From the NCBI RefSeq assembly GCF_003815675.1, contig NZ_CP033918.1, forward strand, positions 1,488,001 to 1,552,000: 64,000 nucleotides of DNA, given 5' to 3'. Each line of letters starts with the position of its first letter. Within the stretch, counting starts at the first letter, position 1. Below, piece after piece: positions 16,777 to 26,937 of this stretch. The notes below the pieces were generated by a model. The model was not told the origin of the DNA. It saw only the letters and a program-made list of their open reading frames with translations, and made no database searches. Both the position numbers and the translations under genes were made by a program. This stretch comes from Chryseobacterium sp. G0186. Its GTDB lineage: Bacteria; Bacteroidota; Bacteroidia; Flavobacteriales; Weeksellaceae.

Positions 16777-19700
16777 TTATGGTTCAATATGAGTGGTGAT
16801 TCCCTGATTCCAATGTTTAAATTCAGGCATATAGTATAGATAAACATTACTGGATTTCCCCGTATAGGTTCCTGCAAACTCTACTTTCAGATCGAGATTG
16901 ATTGTTTTTGTTTCTTCAGAATCAAAATGTTCCCAATATAAGACAAGGTAATTATCAAAAATCTCATAGTAAGAAATCTGCTTTTTATCTATTAAATCCT
17001 TTAATAAAGCATTTTGTAATGTCAATCCTGCAGGAATACCAATTTTGGCAACAGTCATTGGAAGCTGCCCATTAATTTTATTTTTAACTGTCACAATCAA
17101 TCTGTTAGTCTCTCCTACCTTGGTGTTTTCAGATTTTAACTTTGTTTCCAGGGTCACAGGAATGTCTGTACTTATCGGAGCCTGTAGCGTGTAATATTGG
17201 TATTCCAGTTTATAGGGAAGTCCTTTTAGGGTTGGATAATCTATACTGATCTTATTTTCCCCTGTTTTATAGGCTGATGCAATACTTACATCGGGTGAAA
17301 CTAGAGCATTATTTATTTTGATAGTCGGTTTTTCATTCCCATACAGTTTTTCATTTTTCGAAAAGAAATCAGATAAAGCTTCAATTGCTAAGCTGGTTGC
17401 CTGGGTAGATCCGAAACCGTAATATCCGTTGTAACTGATCAATTGATCGGCTGCTTCAGTAATTTTTAACTGATTTAATTTTTCTTCTTTCTGAAGCGCC
17501 ATCATATACAGCGAAAGTGTTTCTGCATCAGCAGAGATTCCTCGGGAGCCAGTAAAGGTAGTTTGGATTTTTAGGTTTTTATCTTCATACTGCTTGTGAA
17601 GAGCCAGCATCAGGTCATTATACTCTTTTTGCTTTCCAAGGTTGGCAGATGCATTGGCAAGTAAGGCCATCTGATAAGTATCTTTTGTCACCCAAACCCT
17701 GTTCAGCATTACCTGATAGGAATCTTCAATTTCATTCTTAAAGCCAAGTTTAGACAGTGCATAAAGAACATACATATTTTTCGCCCATGAGTACTCGGAA
17801 TAAGCTTCTTTGGATTCGTAATTTCTTCTTACATCAAAAAGTCCGTTCCCCTGTTTCTTTGCTAAAATAAATGAAGTAAGCCCTTGCATCAGTTTGGCAT
17901 CGGCAGCTACATATTTCTTTAGATCTGTAAACTCTAATAGGGCAAATGCAGAAAGTGCCACATCGGATTCTGAGGTATTGAAGTACCCAAAGCCCCCGTC
18001 TCTATTTTTAAAACTCAGCATTTTCTGGAATCCTTTCTTCAGATTTCTGATCACAAGATTTTCTGTTGTGCCATCAATTTTCTTGCTTGATTTTAAATAA
18101 TCTAAGATAAAAATATTGGGATAAACGGTTGAGGAAAGCTGTTCGAAGCAACCATAAGGTTCTTTTTTCAGACTTTCGAGATCTTCAAACATCTGCAGGG
18201 CAGTATTGGTAAATACATAATAGGACGAAACCATACTTCCATTGATATATTCCGGAATATCCACTTTAGTATTCTCCGATTTATTATTGATTAAAGAGTA
18301 TCGATGCGGGAATCCTTTTTCATCCACTTTAAATGGTAAAATCAAAGCTTCTCTGAAGTCTCCTGATCTTACTGTAAACTGAATATTGGAATTCACAACC
18401 TCATCCGTCTGTATTTTAACAAATAACCTTCCTGATTCCAAAGGCTTCAGCGTAATCAAGCTGTCAGCCTGTATCAGCTTTACATAATTAGGCACAATAA
18501 CGTCCATCCTCATTTTTTTGGTTTCGCTGGAATTATTTTTAATGACCACCGGAATGCTCATTTGATCTGTCCTTGTTAAATACTGTGGGATCTTCGCATC
18601 TATTGAAATCAGACTTTGGGCTGCATAAGTAGTTTCATCCCTCCCTAAAAGTCCCGATGCAGAAATCCCCTCTGTGATCACTCTAAAAGTGGAATTGGCA
18701 TCGGAGTTATAAAATTCAACTTTTGCCTTACCTTTTTTATCGGTTTCCACCACAGGATTCCAATACAAAGCTTCCCTGTAGTCAAATCTATAGGATGTAT
18801 TAACTGTTTTATACACAGGATAAGAAAATTTCCGCCCTACTGAATATTCTAAAAGACTATCTCTGGGTATTTCTTCAATAGCGAAGTAAGATTTTGGGGT
18901 AATATCCCATTTAGCCGGAGCCAGACTATGTTTAGTGGAAGTAATAATGACAACTCCATTAGCAGCTCTGCTTCCATAAACGGCTGTTGCAGCAGCATCT
19001 TTAAGTACTGTAATATTATTGATATCACCAGGATTTATGATATTCAAATTCTCAACCGGAATTCCATCTACAACATATAATGGGCTTTTATTTTGAAGTG
19101 AGCTAAATCCTCTTAACCTTATATTGGCAGATTGTGGTTCTCCAGCTGGTGTAATCGCAACTCCCGCTACTTTTCCTTGTAATAATGATCCTAAATTGGG
19201 GTTTTGGATTTCCTCACTGGTAACTAAACTGGCAGAAGCTGTTAAACTTTTTTTATTGATGACAGATGAATATCCCACAAAAACAACTTCTTCAATACTT
19301 TTTGTTCTTGTGGTATCATATGTATCATCAGATTTCTTGAACTCTGCGGGTTTTGTAGGTTTTTCTTTAGGCTTTTCCTTTATTTCGGCTTCTTTTATAA
19401 TCTCTTCAACATCTATATTTGTAAGTTTTTGCTTGGTTAAAGGGTTAATGTTTAGCTTATAAGAAAGGATCCTGATCTTCAATTTGTGTTTTGGGATAGA
19501 GGATTTAGCTATTATCTTATATGACAACAATCTATCTAAACCTGAGAAATAAAACTGACCATTCTCTGTTGTAGTTTGTCTAAGGATCGTTTCAGTATAG
19601 GTATCTATAAGAAAAACATCAGTTTTTACAGGTTTCTTATTTTCATCTTCTACAATCCCGTAAATGGCATTTTTATTTTCCGGAAGAAATTTATATTTCC

Positions 19701-21282
19701 CTGTCTTCATTACTTCCGGAATGGGCTCAAAATACCGATATCCATTAGTTAACATGACAAGATCCAGGCTTTTATCTGCTTTTTCTTCCTTTTTATCAAA
19801 ATAAAACTGAGGTTTTTCAATTTTCCCTTTCAATTCAGAATCCATCAAAAGCCATGAAATAATATGGTTCTGCTTATCATCGGCATAGGTCCAAAGCTTA
19901 TCATCAATCACACTTACAGCCAGGTTGGCAGAGAGTGGTTGATTGTTTTCATCTGTAGTTTCAATATCCAATACTACTTTTTCCCTTGGCTGATAGAATT
20001 GCTTTACAGGCTTAATCTGTACTTTTATCTGCTGGTTCTTATTGGTAAAAATAATACGTTCTGCAAGGGGAATATTATCTTCCAATAGGGTAAACCTAGA
20101 AATTCCAACCGGAAAATCTTTCTCGGGTAATTCAAGGGAATTGATTCCATTTTTCAATACGACTTCTTTACTATAGACTTCTTTTCCCCGGAAATTTCCT
20201 GTCAGAATAATTCTTCTTTCCTGTGTAGAAATTATATTCAACAGTAATAGTTTGTTTTCTTTTTTAATGTTTAAAACGACACCCTCGTTTTTAGCAACAG
20301 GAAGTTGATAGAATGAAGATATATTTTCCGGTTTTATTACTTTTGCATGGTAAGTTTCTCCTTTTTTTGGAGTGAAAAGGAAGCTTCCCATTCCAAAATT
20401 ATAGGCAGAAACCTCAGTTATTTTTTCGTGATTCTGATTATAGACCGCCAAAACTGCATCTACAGGTTTTTCAAATTCATCCAAAACCTTAAAAGCAATA
20501 TTTTGTTCTATTCCATTAATCAATGTCCCTCCCTCGGGCATAAATTTTATATCCAGCTTATTCAGTACAATAGGGATATTCCTTGAAATAGATTCTGTAA
20601 ATCCATCAAAACTAACTTTGATATTCAAAAGGGCATCAGAGGATTTTAAACTCTCCGGAAGCTTAAACCTTAAAAGGTATTTGCCATTTTTATCCGTGAT
20701 CAATTTTCCCTCTGAAACGTTTTCTCCATTATGCATCGCCGTATAATCTGCTTCATAGAAAGGAATGGGCAGGTTGCTTAAACTTCTCATGGAAAAATCT
20801 GCATTTACCTCATCTCCGGGACCATATCCCTTTTTAGGAAAATCCAGCTTCATCAAAATTCTTGGGGAGACAATTTTCTGCAGAGTAATTTCTTTTTCAA
20901 AGGCATTTTTACCTTCTTCGTTCTGCATCCAGTTGGTATAGGCTCTAATCTTATAGATTCCCCCTTTCATGTCTTCTGAAAAATTGAATGCCCCCTCGGC
21001 ATATCCGTTGGTAATTTCATATTTTAATTTTTTTAAAACACTTCCGCTTGGGTCAATCAATTCAAAATTGACAATCTTACTGTCTTCTGTCGGAAGATTG
21101 CTCTTCCCTTTTACCACGTATATTTTAAAATACATTTCTTCACCGGGTTTATAAAAAACATGATTGGTCTGAATGTAGGTTTTTTCTTTTTCAAAATCCT
21201 GAAATGAGTTCTGTGCCTTTAACAATGCAGATGAAAAAAGCAGGCTCAATACTATAATATATAATGTAAGTTTAGGATTCAT
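16777..21282 (-). CDS. Alpha-2-macroglobulin-like protein with inserted SusC-type TonB plug
   Basis: Exported protein of 1501 residues. Order of parts: signal peptide (1-23); MG2-type start EKTYIQTNHVFYKPGEEMYFKIYV; further MG domains to ~520; a carboxypeptidase-regulatory-like segment NAIYGIVEDENKKPVKT; a Lys/Pro/Glu linker; a SusC-type plug at about 664-784 (EEVVFVGYSS, LLQGKVAGV, LYVVDGIPV, AVYGSRAANGVVII); then the A2M domain, thioester motif PYGCFEQ (Cys1045-x-Glu-Gln1048, the CxEQ form known from bacterial macroglobulins), an alpha/alpha thioester domain (FKNRDGGFGYF) and a receptor-like C-terminus. Known macroglobulins trap proteases. The embedded plug matches the barrel encoded just upstream, which lacks one. 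Stable fusion, no frameshift seen. Confidence 0.9.
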   Translation of the reverse strand: MNPKLTLYIIVLSLLFSSALLKAQNSFQDFEKEKTYIQTNHVFYKPGEEMYFKIYVVKGKSNLPTEDSKIVNFELIDPSGSVLKKLKYEITNGYAEGAFNFSEDMKGGIYKIRAYTNWMQNEEGKNAFEKEITLQKIVSPRILMKLDFPKKGYGPGDEVNADFSMRSLSNLPIPFYEADYTAMHNGENVSEGKLITDKNGKYLLRFKLPESLKSSDALLNIKVSFDGFTESISRNIPIVLNKLDIKFMPEGGTLINGIEQNIAFKVLDEFEKPVDAVLAVYNQNHEKITEVSAYNFGMGSFLFTPKKGETYHAKVIKPENISSFYQLPVAKNEGVVLNIKKENKLLLLNIISTQERRIILTGNFRGKEVYSKEVVLKNGINSLELPEKDFPVGISRFTLLEDNIPLAERIIFTNKNQQIKVQIKPVKQFYQPREKVVLDIETTDENNQPLSANLAVSVIDDKLWTYADDKQNHIISWLLMDSELKGKIEKPQFYFDKKEEKADKSLDLVMLTNGYRYFEPIPEVMKTGKYKFLPENKNAIYGIVEDENKKPVKTDVFLIDTYTETILRQTTTENGQFYFSGLDRLLSYKIIAKSSIPKHKLKIRILSYKLNINPLTKQKLTNIDVEEIIKEAEIKEKPKEKPTKPAEFKKSDDTYDTTRTKSIEEVVFVGYSSVINKKSLTASASLVTSEEIQNPNLGSLLQGKVAGVAITPAGEPQSANIRLRGFSSLQNKSPLYVVDGIPVENLNIINPGDINNITVLKDAAATAVYGSRAANGVVIITSTKHSLAPAKWDITPKSYFAIEEIPRDSLLEYSVGRKFSYPVYKTVNTSYRFDYREALYWNPVVETDKKGKAKVEFYNSDANSTFRVITEGISASGLLGRDETTYAAQSLISIDAKIPQYLTRTDQMSIPVVIKNNSSETKKMRMDVIVPNYVKLIQADSLITLKPLESGRLFVKIQTDEVVNSNIQFTVRSGDFREALILPFKVDEKGFPHRYSLINNKSENTKVDIPEYINGSMVSSYYVFTNTALQMFEDLESLKKEPYGCFEQLSSTVYPNIFILDYLKSSKKIDGTTENLVIRNLKKGFQKMLSFKNRDGGFGYFNTSESDVALSAFALLEFTDLKKYVAADAKLMQGLTSFILAKKQGNGLFDVRRNYESKEAYSEYSWAKNMYVLYALSKLGFKNEIEDSYQVMLNRVWVTKDTYQMALLANASANLGKQKEYNDLMLALHKQYEDKNLKIQTTFTGSRGISADAETLSLYMMALQKEEKLNQLKITEAADQLISYNGYYGFGSTQATSLAIEALSDFFSKNEKLYGNEKPTIKINNALVSPDVSIASAYKTGENKISIDYPTLKGLPYKLEYQYYTLQAPISTDIPVTLETKLKSENTKVGETNRLIVTVKNKINGQLPMTVAKIGIPAGLTLQNALLKDLIDKKQISYYEIFDNYLVLYWEHFDSEETKTINLDLKVEFAGTYTGKSSNVYLYYMPEFKHWNQGITTHIEP

Positions 21283-21285
21283 GGG

Positions 21286-24057
21286 TTAAAATTTGAATGA
21301 AACAATGCAACCAAATGTTTTAAAGGATGGAAGGTTGAAGAAATCCAGCCCTCTTCCGTTATCTGTATCATAGAAATTCTGGTTGGGGTCTACTCCTTTG
21401 TTGGCCTGCCAAAGCACTATATTATCTACATACAATGTGAGCTTCAGAGACCGTTGAGTATTGTTTATAGGGAAATTTGCAGATAGGGAAATATTATTAA
21501 TTCTTACATAATCTGCCTTTTGAACATAATTCTCCGCCACTCCCAAATACCCATATCTTGACCATCTGTTTTCCTGAACATTACGATGTGGATCATAAAA
21601 ATCTACAGGAGTCTGATTGGTATTTCCATTAGCATGAACTCCCTGAAAAATATAATTTTTAATATTTCTTTCTACTCCGGAATCATAGGAGCGACCATAG
21701 TAATCAAGGACTGCCTGTGTTCCATTCCAGAGCTGGCCTCCTTTTTTCCACTCCCAGTTGATATCCAGTGAGAACCTTTTGTAGGTAAGACTATGATTGA
21801 ATTTCATAACAAAATCGGGGGTTGGATCTGCAATGATCTTCATACCGTCTGCCTTTTTAGGGAACCCTGAGTCATCTATAATCAATTGTCCGTCAGCATT
21901 TCTTTCAAAATGGCTTCCCATTACTGCTCCCAGAACCTGATTTTCCGTCAATGTTTTATAAATATCCTGAAATCCTGAGACTATTGTATTATTAAAACCT
22001 GGAGCTACCCGATCTACCATATTCCGGTATTTGAAATAGGAGATTCTAGTGTTCATAGAAAGATTATAAGCAAACTGCAGTCTGTCATAGGCAAAATTGA
22101 ATTCAACCCCACTGTATGTATGGTCTGCCATATTCTTTACAATCAACTGATTGTTTTCAAACACAGGAAAAACATCATCCTTAGTTTTTCTGTTGAAATA
22201 TTCTCCCTCAATACTGATATTATATCCATAATTCATCCTTGCTCCTACTTTCCATTCTCTTGTATTGATATTGGATAAGCCTCTGAACCCCTCAACTTCC
22301 TGTACAGGAAAATATTGGTAATAATTCTCGGCTTTCAGTAAGGTTGTTGTATAGGAAGCGTATGATCTTGTCATCTCAGGTTCTGAACTTAGGTGGATAT
22401 AGCTTCCTGACACTTTAAAGTCATAATTCCTCCAGTTAAAAACATCATTAAACCTGATATATCCGGTAGCTTTTGGAAGCCAGTAGTTATTTTTATCTGA
22501 AGTATTGGAGATATAAAACGAGTTGCCAAGGTTAAAATTCGCTTCAAAATCACCCTCCCGGATTTCCATATTATAATTAAAAATATAATCCTGAGAAGTT
22601 CTCTGATACGTATATTTTCTATTGGTCAGACTATGGTAAACGTCAGATTTCCTATCATTTAAAATAAAATTGAGATCAAAAACATTCTTAAAATCATAGT
22701 CATCCAGCTCATAATTTGCCTGTATATTAGAATGATACAATCCGTTATTTTGTATTCTTTCATTGGATATTCCATTGCTGAAGCCAAATGTAGAGGGTTT
22801 ATACTGATCCTGATTCCAAAGATGATTGGTCTCATAGGCCTGTCTGATATTCAGTTTAAAATCCCCCCAGGTTTTGCTGGCATTAAGACCAAATTGCCTT
22901 TGATTGGCTTGGAAACGGTATTTATTATCCTGTACAAAAAGGAATGAAGGGTTATCTGCATGTTGACTATATCTTCTCTGGGACCCGTCACTCAACAAAT
23001 TTTGTTGTGTATTTGAAAACGAAGCCGGAGTCAGCAATGAATTTTGATATATTCTATTGAAAAAGCCTATTCTATTGGTATTTGTGGCCTTATTCTCTTC
23101 ATAATTAAAGGAAAGATTTAGAATGTATCCTCCAAAATTAGTATTAAGCTTTGTTTTAAAAGCGTTGGCCAGATTAAACTGATCAATAAAATAAATCTGA
23201 TCTTTCTGCTGCCTCAATTCCAGTGAGAGACGGATCTTCTCCAAAGACCCCTCTCTTATAAATGCATTTACATTAAGCTGATTACTATGTCCCACCATAG
23301 TTTTAAACAGATCATTATGATAGCTTTTTGCCTGCTGAAGCCCATTCGTCCATGGAATCAGTCTTCCGTTCTGATCATATGGATAAGGTTGTCCATTAAA
23401 TGCTAATGTTGACATATCAGGTCCGAAACTAAACATTTCATTTGTTTCAGGCCCTTTCCATACCAAATTTCCGTTTTCAGATCTTCCCTGTACATATTGA
23501 TTTTGAGTTACAGGAATTCCATTACGGGTTTTAACGTTAAGTGAGCTCGTAAAACTTCCATTCAAAAATAATATACGCTGATTAAGCTTTTTTAGGGTAT
23601 ATGAACTGTCTTTATTTAATTTTAATGTCTTTATTTCTTCAAAATACCTATCAGAACCCTTACCTAGTTCTTTGCTGTTTTTTAAGCCGAAATCATCCTT
23701 ATTTTTTCTTGAAACCAGACTGTCGTAAGTTTTACTATATATATTGGGAACATCTGTATGAGTAACCTGATTTTTAAGAATATTCTTCAGTTCCATTAGT
23801 TGATAAGACGAAACTGCCCGAATACTTTTGCCTTGGTTCCACACTAAGGTATCATTTGGTTGGGCAGCAATAATTGCAAATCCATCAGCATCTGTTAATT
23901 CATAAACGCCACTGTTTTTATTGTAAACCTTTAGAAAATTTTGTGCTTTATTTTTAGAATTCAGAAAAATTCCCGAATAATATAAGTTTGAGTTTTGGGC
24001 CTGCAATACTGTAATTGTAAACGGCAGTAGCAGTAAATAGTTTTTTTTGATCTTCAT
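21286..24057 (-). CDS. Plugless SusC/TonB-receptor-like outer-membrane barrel
   Basis: 923 residues from ATG 24057 (a TTG five codons upstream is rejected; the ATG begins a good signal peptide MKIKKNYLLLLPFTITVLQAQ). Residues ~25-95 resemble a carboxypeptidase-regulatory-like domain (TDADGFAIIAAQPNDTLVW). The place where SusC has its plug instead holds a short linker, then a long barrel follows (LNVNAFIREGSLEKIRLSLELRQQKDQ ... final strand FKTFGCIVSFKF). No LQG.VAGV, YVVDG or YGSRAANG plug motifs are present. The stop is 3 bases from the macroglobulin start, so the two are coupled; the plug is in that partner. Confidence 0.85.
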   Translation of the reverse strand: MKIKKNYLLLLPFTITVLQAQNSNLYYSGIFLNSKNKAQNFLKVYNKNSGVYELTDADGFAIIAAQPNDTLVWNQGKSIRAVSSYQLMELKNILKNQVTHTDVPNIYSKTYDSLVSRKNKDDFGLKNSKELGKGSDRYFEEIKTLKLNKDSSYTLKKLNQRILFLNGSFTSSLNVKTRNGIPVTQNQYVQGRSENGNLVWKGPETNEMFSFGPDMSTLAFNGQPYPYDQNGRLIPWTNGLQQAKSYHNDLFKTMVGHSNQLNVNAFIREGSLEKIRLSLELRQQKDQIYFIDQFNLANAFKTKLNTNFGGYILNLSFNYEENKATNTNRIGFFNRIYQNSLLTPASFSNTQQNLLSDGSQRRYSQHADNPSFLFVQDNKYRFQANQRQFGLNASKTWGDFKLNIRQAYETNHLWNQDQYKPSTFGFSNGISNERIQNNGLYHSNIQANYELDDYDFKNVFDLNFILNDRKSDVYHSLTNRKYTYQRTSQDYIFNYNMEIREGDFEANFNLGNSFYISNTSDKNNYWLPKATGYIRFNDVFNWRNYDFKVSGSYIHLSSEPEMTRSYASYTTTLLKAENYYQYFPVQEVEGFRGLSNINTREWKVGARMNYGYNISIEGEYFNRKTKDDVFPVFENNQLIVKNMADHTYSGVEFNFAYDRLQFAYNLSMNTRISYFKYRNMVDRVAPGFNNTIVSGFQDIYKTLTENQVLGAVMGSHFERNADGQLIIDDSGFPKKADGMKIIADPTPDFVMKFNHSLTYKRFSLDINWEWKKGGQLWNGTQAVLDYYGRSYDSGVERNIKNYIFQGVHANGNTNQTPVDFYDPHRNVQENRWSRYGYLGVAENYVQKADYVRINNISLSANFPINNTQRSLKLTLYVDNIVLWQANKGVDPNQNFYDTDNGRGLDFFNLPSFKTFGCIVSFKF

Positions 24058-24308
24058 GGTATTATTGCTCAAGATAAAGAAAAAAGAAATTTACAATTAT
24101 TTTTTAATGACTTTAAATGTTTCCCAATTGCCATTGGTTCGAGCCCTGACTAAATAGATTCATTCATCTATTTCATTTTTAGCTTTTCTAGTTTTTTTAC
24201 TTTCAATACTTTCACTTTACAACATTTTTTTAATTTCAAATTTAACTTTTCCCTCTGTAACAAATCTCTATTATCAACGACTATTAATAAAATAATCTTT
24301 TTATAGTA

Positions 24309-25511
24309 ATGAAAAATGTGAAATTCGCATCATTACTTTTTGTTTTGTCTGCAGGAAGTATGATGTTTGCCCAAGATGACTTAATCAACAAGTTAAAAAA
24401 CAACCACTCACAAAATGCTAATTTTCAGTTCACAACGTTAAAAGATGTTGGCGCAACTTCTGTAAAGAACCAAGGTTCTTCCGGAACTTGTTGGAGCTAC
24501 TCAGGAAACTCATTCCTTGAATCTGAAATGCAGAGAATGGGTAAAAAGCCTGTAGATCTTGCTGAAATTTTTACAGCGAGAAACTCTTATCATGATAAAG
24601 CAAAGTTATATGTTTTAAATAACGGAGCGATCAGCTGGGGTGACGGTGGAGAACTTCACGATGTAATCAATATGTACAAAAAGTACGGTGCTGTTCCTCA
24701 GGATGTATATTCTGGATTGAAAGCGGGACGGACAACCAACAACTTCAAGGAAATGCAGGGGAAATTAAAGCCTGTTCTTGACAGCCTTGTTCAGGCTTCT
24801 TCAAAAGGAAAGCTTTCTGACAACTGGATGGATTCTGTAGACTCTATTCTTGATGAATATCTAGGAAAAGTACCTGCTAGCTTTACGTATGAAGGGAAAA
24901 ACTATACGCCTAAAACATTTGCTAAGGAAGTAGTGGGAATCAATGCAGAGGATTATGTAGAGCTATCTTCTTATAAGGATTATCCGTACTATCAGAAATT
25001 TGTAGTTCCAATTCCTGATAACTGGAGCCACGATTCTGACTGGAACGTTCCAATGAAAGATCTTACTGCTATTGTTGACAATGCTGTGAACAAAGGATAT
25101 TCTATCGGTTGGGCAACTGATGTTTCAGAGCCTTATTTCTCATACAAAAATGGGGTGGCTTATGTTCCGGATATGGAACTGGACCAAATCAATGCAGAAA
25201 ACAAGCAGACTTTATTCACAGAGCCTAAAAAAGACAAAACCATCACTGAGGATATGCGTCAGAAAGCACTTAATAATCTTTCTACAACGGATGATCACGG
25301 TATGCACATTGTAGGTTTGGCAAAAGATCAAACGGGTAAGGAATATTATATGGTGAAAAACTCTTGGGGAGTAACGAATGACTTCGCAGGATACCTTTAT
25401 GTAACAAGACCTTATGTTGAATATAAGTCGACGGCAATTTTGGTTCACAAGAATGCAATTCCAAAGAGCATCCTTAAGCAGCTAAAACCAACCAAGAATA
25501 TTGGTTTATAA
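24309..25511 (+). CDS. Secreted C1-family cysteine peptidase (aminopeptidase C/bleomycin hydrolase type)
   Basis: 400 residues with a Sec signal peptide (LLFVLSAGSMMFAQ). Papain-type catalytic residues are visible: Gln in KNQGSSGTCWSYSG, nucleophile Cys61, His in DDHGMHIVGLA and Asn in MVKNSWG. Architecture and the long insertion between Cys and His match PepC/BleH-like enzymes, here exported rather than cytoplasmic. It would trim peptides in the periplasm. Divergent from the macroglobulin operon, which is notable because macroglobulins inhibit proteases, but no functional link is shown. Confidence 0.92.
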   Translation: MKNVKFASLLFVLSAGSMMFAQDDLINKLKNNHSQNANFQFTTLKDVGATSVKNQGSSGTCWSYSGNSFLESEMQRMGKKPVDLAEIFTARNSYHDKAKLYVLNNGAISWGDGGELHDVINMYKKYGAVPQDVYSGLKAGRTTNNFKEMQGKLKPVLDSLVQASSKGKLSDNWMDSVDSILDEYLGKVPASFTYEGKNYTPKTFAKEVVGINAEDYVELSSYKDYPYYQKFVVPIPDNWSHDSDWNVPMKDLTAIVDNAVNKGYSIGWATDVSEPYFSYKNGVAYVPDMELDQINAENKQTLFTEPKKDKTITEDMRQKALNNLSTTDDHGMHIVGLAKDQTGKEYYMVKNSWGVTNDFAGYLYVTRPYVEYKSTAILVHKNAIPKSILKQLKPTKNIGL

Positions 25512-25560
25512 GAAATCACTTCTGCCATTCATAAGGCAGTTTTAGATATTTAAATCTGTT

Positions 25561-25596
25561 AAAAACGCGCTTCCATAATTTGGAAGCGCGTTTGTT
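25561..25596. terminator. Strong bidirectional terminator
   Basis: Thirteen-base stem AAACGCGCTTCCA (25563-25575) / TGGAAGCGCGTTT (25581-25593), loop TAATT, between convergent genes. Confidence 0.9.
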
Positions 25597-25614
25597 TTAC
25601 AGCGGTCTTATCGG

Positions 25615-26039
25615 TTATTTTCCTGTCAGATGGAGATAGTAATCTACCAGAGAATATATTTTGGGCTGAGAACCTACTTTATAATCAATAACCAGCCATT
25701 TATTCTGAAATTCTTTTTTATCAAACACATAGTTTTCCTTTGGAAAATCAATTGTTTTATGATGTATAAAATTGATTTTATTGGGAGAAGCGTCATCTAT
25801 TTCAGCTGAATAATAATTGGCATCATCAGCAATAGTATAGAAATTATCTTCACCCTGTTTTGTCTTAATATCTGCGATTTCTGCTTCATCAGGGCTCAGC
25901 ATCAATACTGCTGAACTTGTGATTATAGTATCTGCATTTACTTTCAGATCTGTATTATGAGCCAAAGATTTATTTTCTGTTTTTTACAGGATAATAAACA
26001 AGCTAATAGTGAAAAAGATAGAGTTACGAAATATTTCAT
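25615..26039 (-). pseudogene. Small lipoprotein gene with 1-base frameshift in an A6 tract
   Basis: The ATG at 26039 starts a lipoprotein signal (LSFSLLACLLSC, lipid Cys18) that runs out of frame. The rest of the protein (LAHNTDLKVNADTIITSSAVLM ... YSLVDYYLHLTGK) continues in another frame from just after the lipobox. The two join at the T6 run 25980-25985 (A6 on the coding strand): seven A would restore CKKTENKSLAHN. So either a real single-base deletion, a phase-variable switch, or a homopolymer error. Mature domain of ~120 residues, family unknown. 15 bases downstream of another gene broken the same way. Confidence 0.7.
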
Positions 26040-26054
26040 AGTTTAATTGTGTAT

Positions 26055-26562
26055 TTATAAGGTAATAGTATCCGGACATTTAATAAGATGAGCCGTTTTC
26101 TCTTTAGAGTTAAATGGATTTTCTGTCTGAATATATTTTCCGGTTTTTTTATAGTAAAAGCCCAACCAGATTAAGTTTATTCGGGATTCATCAATGAATT
26201 CAAAATACCCGACAGGTTTTTTCCTATCCATATTATCCCAGTTTTTCATTTCATCCGGCAATAGAATAATGGGCGGAAAATCGGTAAAATAAAGCTCATA
26301 TTTATTTGTTCCTGCTTTTTTAAGATCAGCATTCATAGAGAACCTTTCCAGTACGGTAAATTGAGCACTGGTGATTGCTGACGAAATATACAGCCGGTTT
26401 CTTGCTTTACAACTTGAAGACCATACTCCCTCAATCGTTTTTACGGAAATATCAGTGGTCACTTTTTTTTACTGGAGGTACAGATCCTTGCTTTTCTTTT
26501 CGTTGACCATCACAGGAAAACAGGAATAATACCATCATCATTGTCAACAGGGATTTCATCAT
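26055..26562 (-). pseudogene. Small lipoprotein gene with 1-base frameshift in an A8 tract
   Basis: ATG-ATG at 26562 begins a lipoprotein signal (MVLFLFSC, lipid Cys17) followed by DGQRKEKQGSVPPVKK. The frame breaks at the T8 run 26463-26470 (A8 on the coding strand); with seven A it would read on into TTDISVKTIEGVWSSSCKARNRLYIS and finish at TAHLIKCPDTITL. The C-terminal part alone can be read from a GTG at 26462, but without a signal. Mature part resembles small beta-barrel lipoproteins (GVWSS ... GYFEFIDESRINLIWLGFYYKKTGKYI); no family recognised. Likely an operon with the next gene. Confidence 0.7.
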
Positions 26563-26680
26563 GGTTTTTAATTTTAGTTTTTCTAGCTTCACAAACCTAA
26601 AGTTAATGAAGTTACAAATAAAGAAAAAAACACATCAACTTAACATCTTTTAAAATTATTTCACAAATACGCGAAAACTA

Positions 26681-26710
26681 TTGCTGAATTTTCAAAAAAT
26701 ATTACATTTG
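26681..26710 (+). promoter_or_regulatory. Promoter of the double-glycine peptide pair (TTG-N19-TACATTTG)
   Basis: -33 TTG at 26681-26683 and -7 TACATTTG at 26703-26710 with a 19-base spacer, a perfect match to the Bacteroidota consensus. The start codon follows 24 bases later. Confidence 0.85.
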
Positions 26711-26733
26711 TAGTAATCAACAAATTATTACTT

Positions 26734-26889
26734 ATGAAAAATCTAAAGAAATTGGCAAATTCAGAATTAAAGAAAATCAATGGCGGAAGTGCTCCGGACT
26801 GCCCAACAGGTACTCAGGCATGCTATTATCCCGGTAAAGATGGCTCTCAACGTTGGAGATGCATCCCTGAAACAATGAATTGCCCTTAA
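26734..26889 (+). CDS. Double-glycine leader peptide precursor, Cys-rich core (copy 1)
   Basis: 51 residues. The leader MKNLKKLANSELKKINGG has the hydrophobic/charged pattern and GG cleavage site of ComC/GG-Bacteroidales-type precursors, which are cut and exported by peptidase-containing ABC transporters. The 33-residue core holds four Cys spaced C-x6-C-x12-C-x6-C with a Trp two before the third Cys. No modification or export genes lie nearby. Secreted bacteriocin-like or signalling peptide by analogy; activity unknown. Confidence 0.8.
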   Translation: MKNLKKLANSELKKINGGSAPDCPTGTQACYYPGKDGSQRWRCIPETMNCP

Positions 26890-26937
26890 TTTATATCATC
26901 AGCAAAATTATTAACACCAACCAACAAATTATTACGT

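Noticed and set aside
24135..24165. GGTTCGAGCCC resembling a tRNA T-arm between the divergent barrel and C1 peptidase genes
   Set aside because: The flanking bases do not form a T-stem or acceptor stem and no D or anticodon arm is found; at most a scrap of a tRNA.
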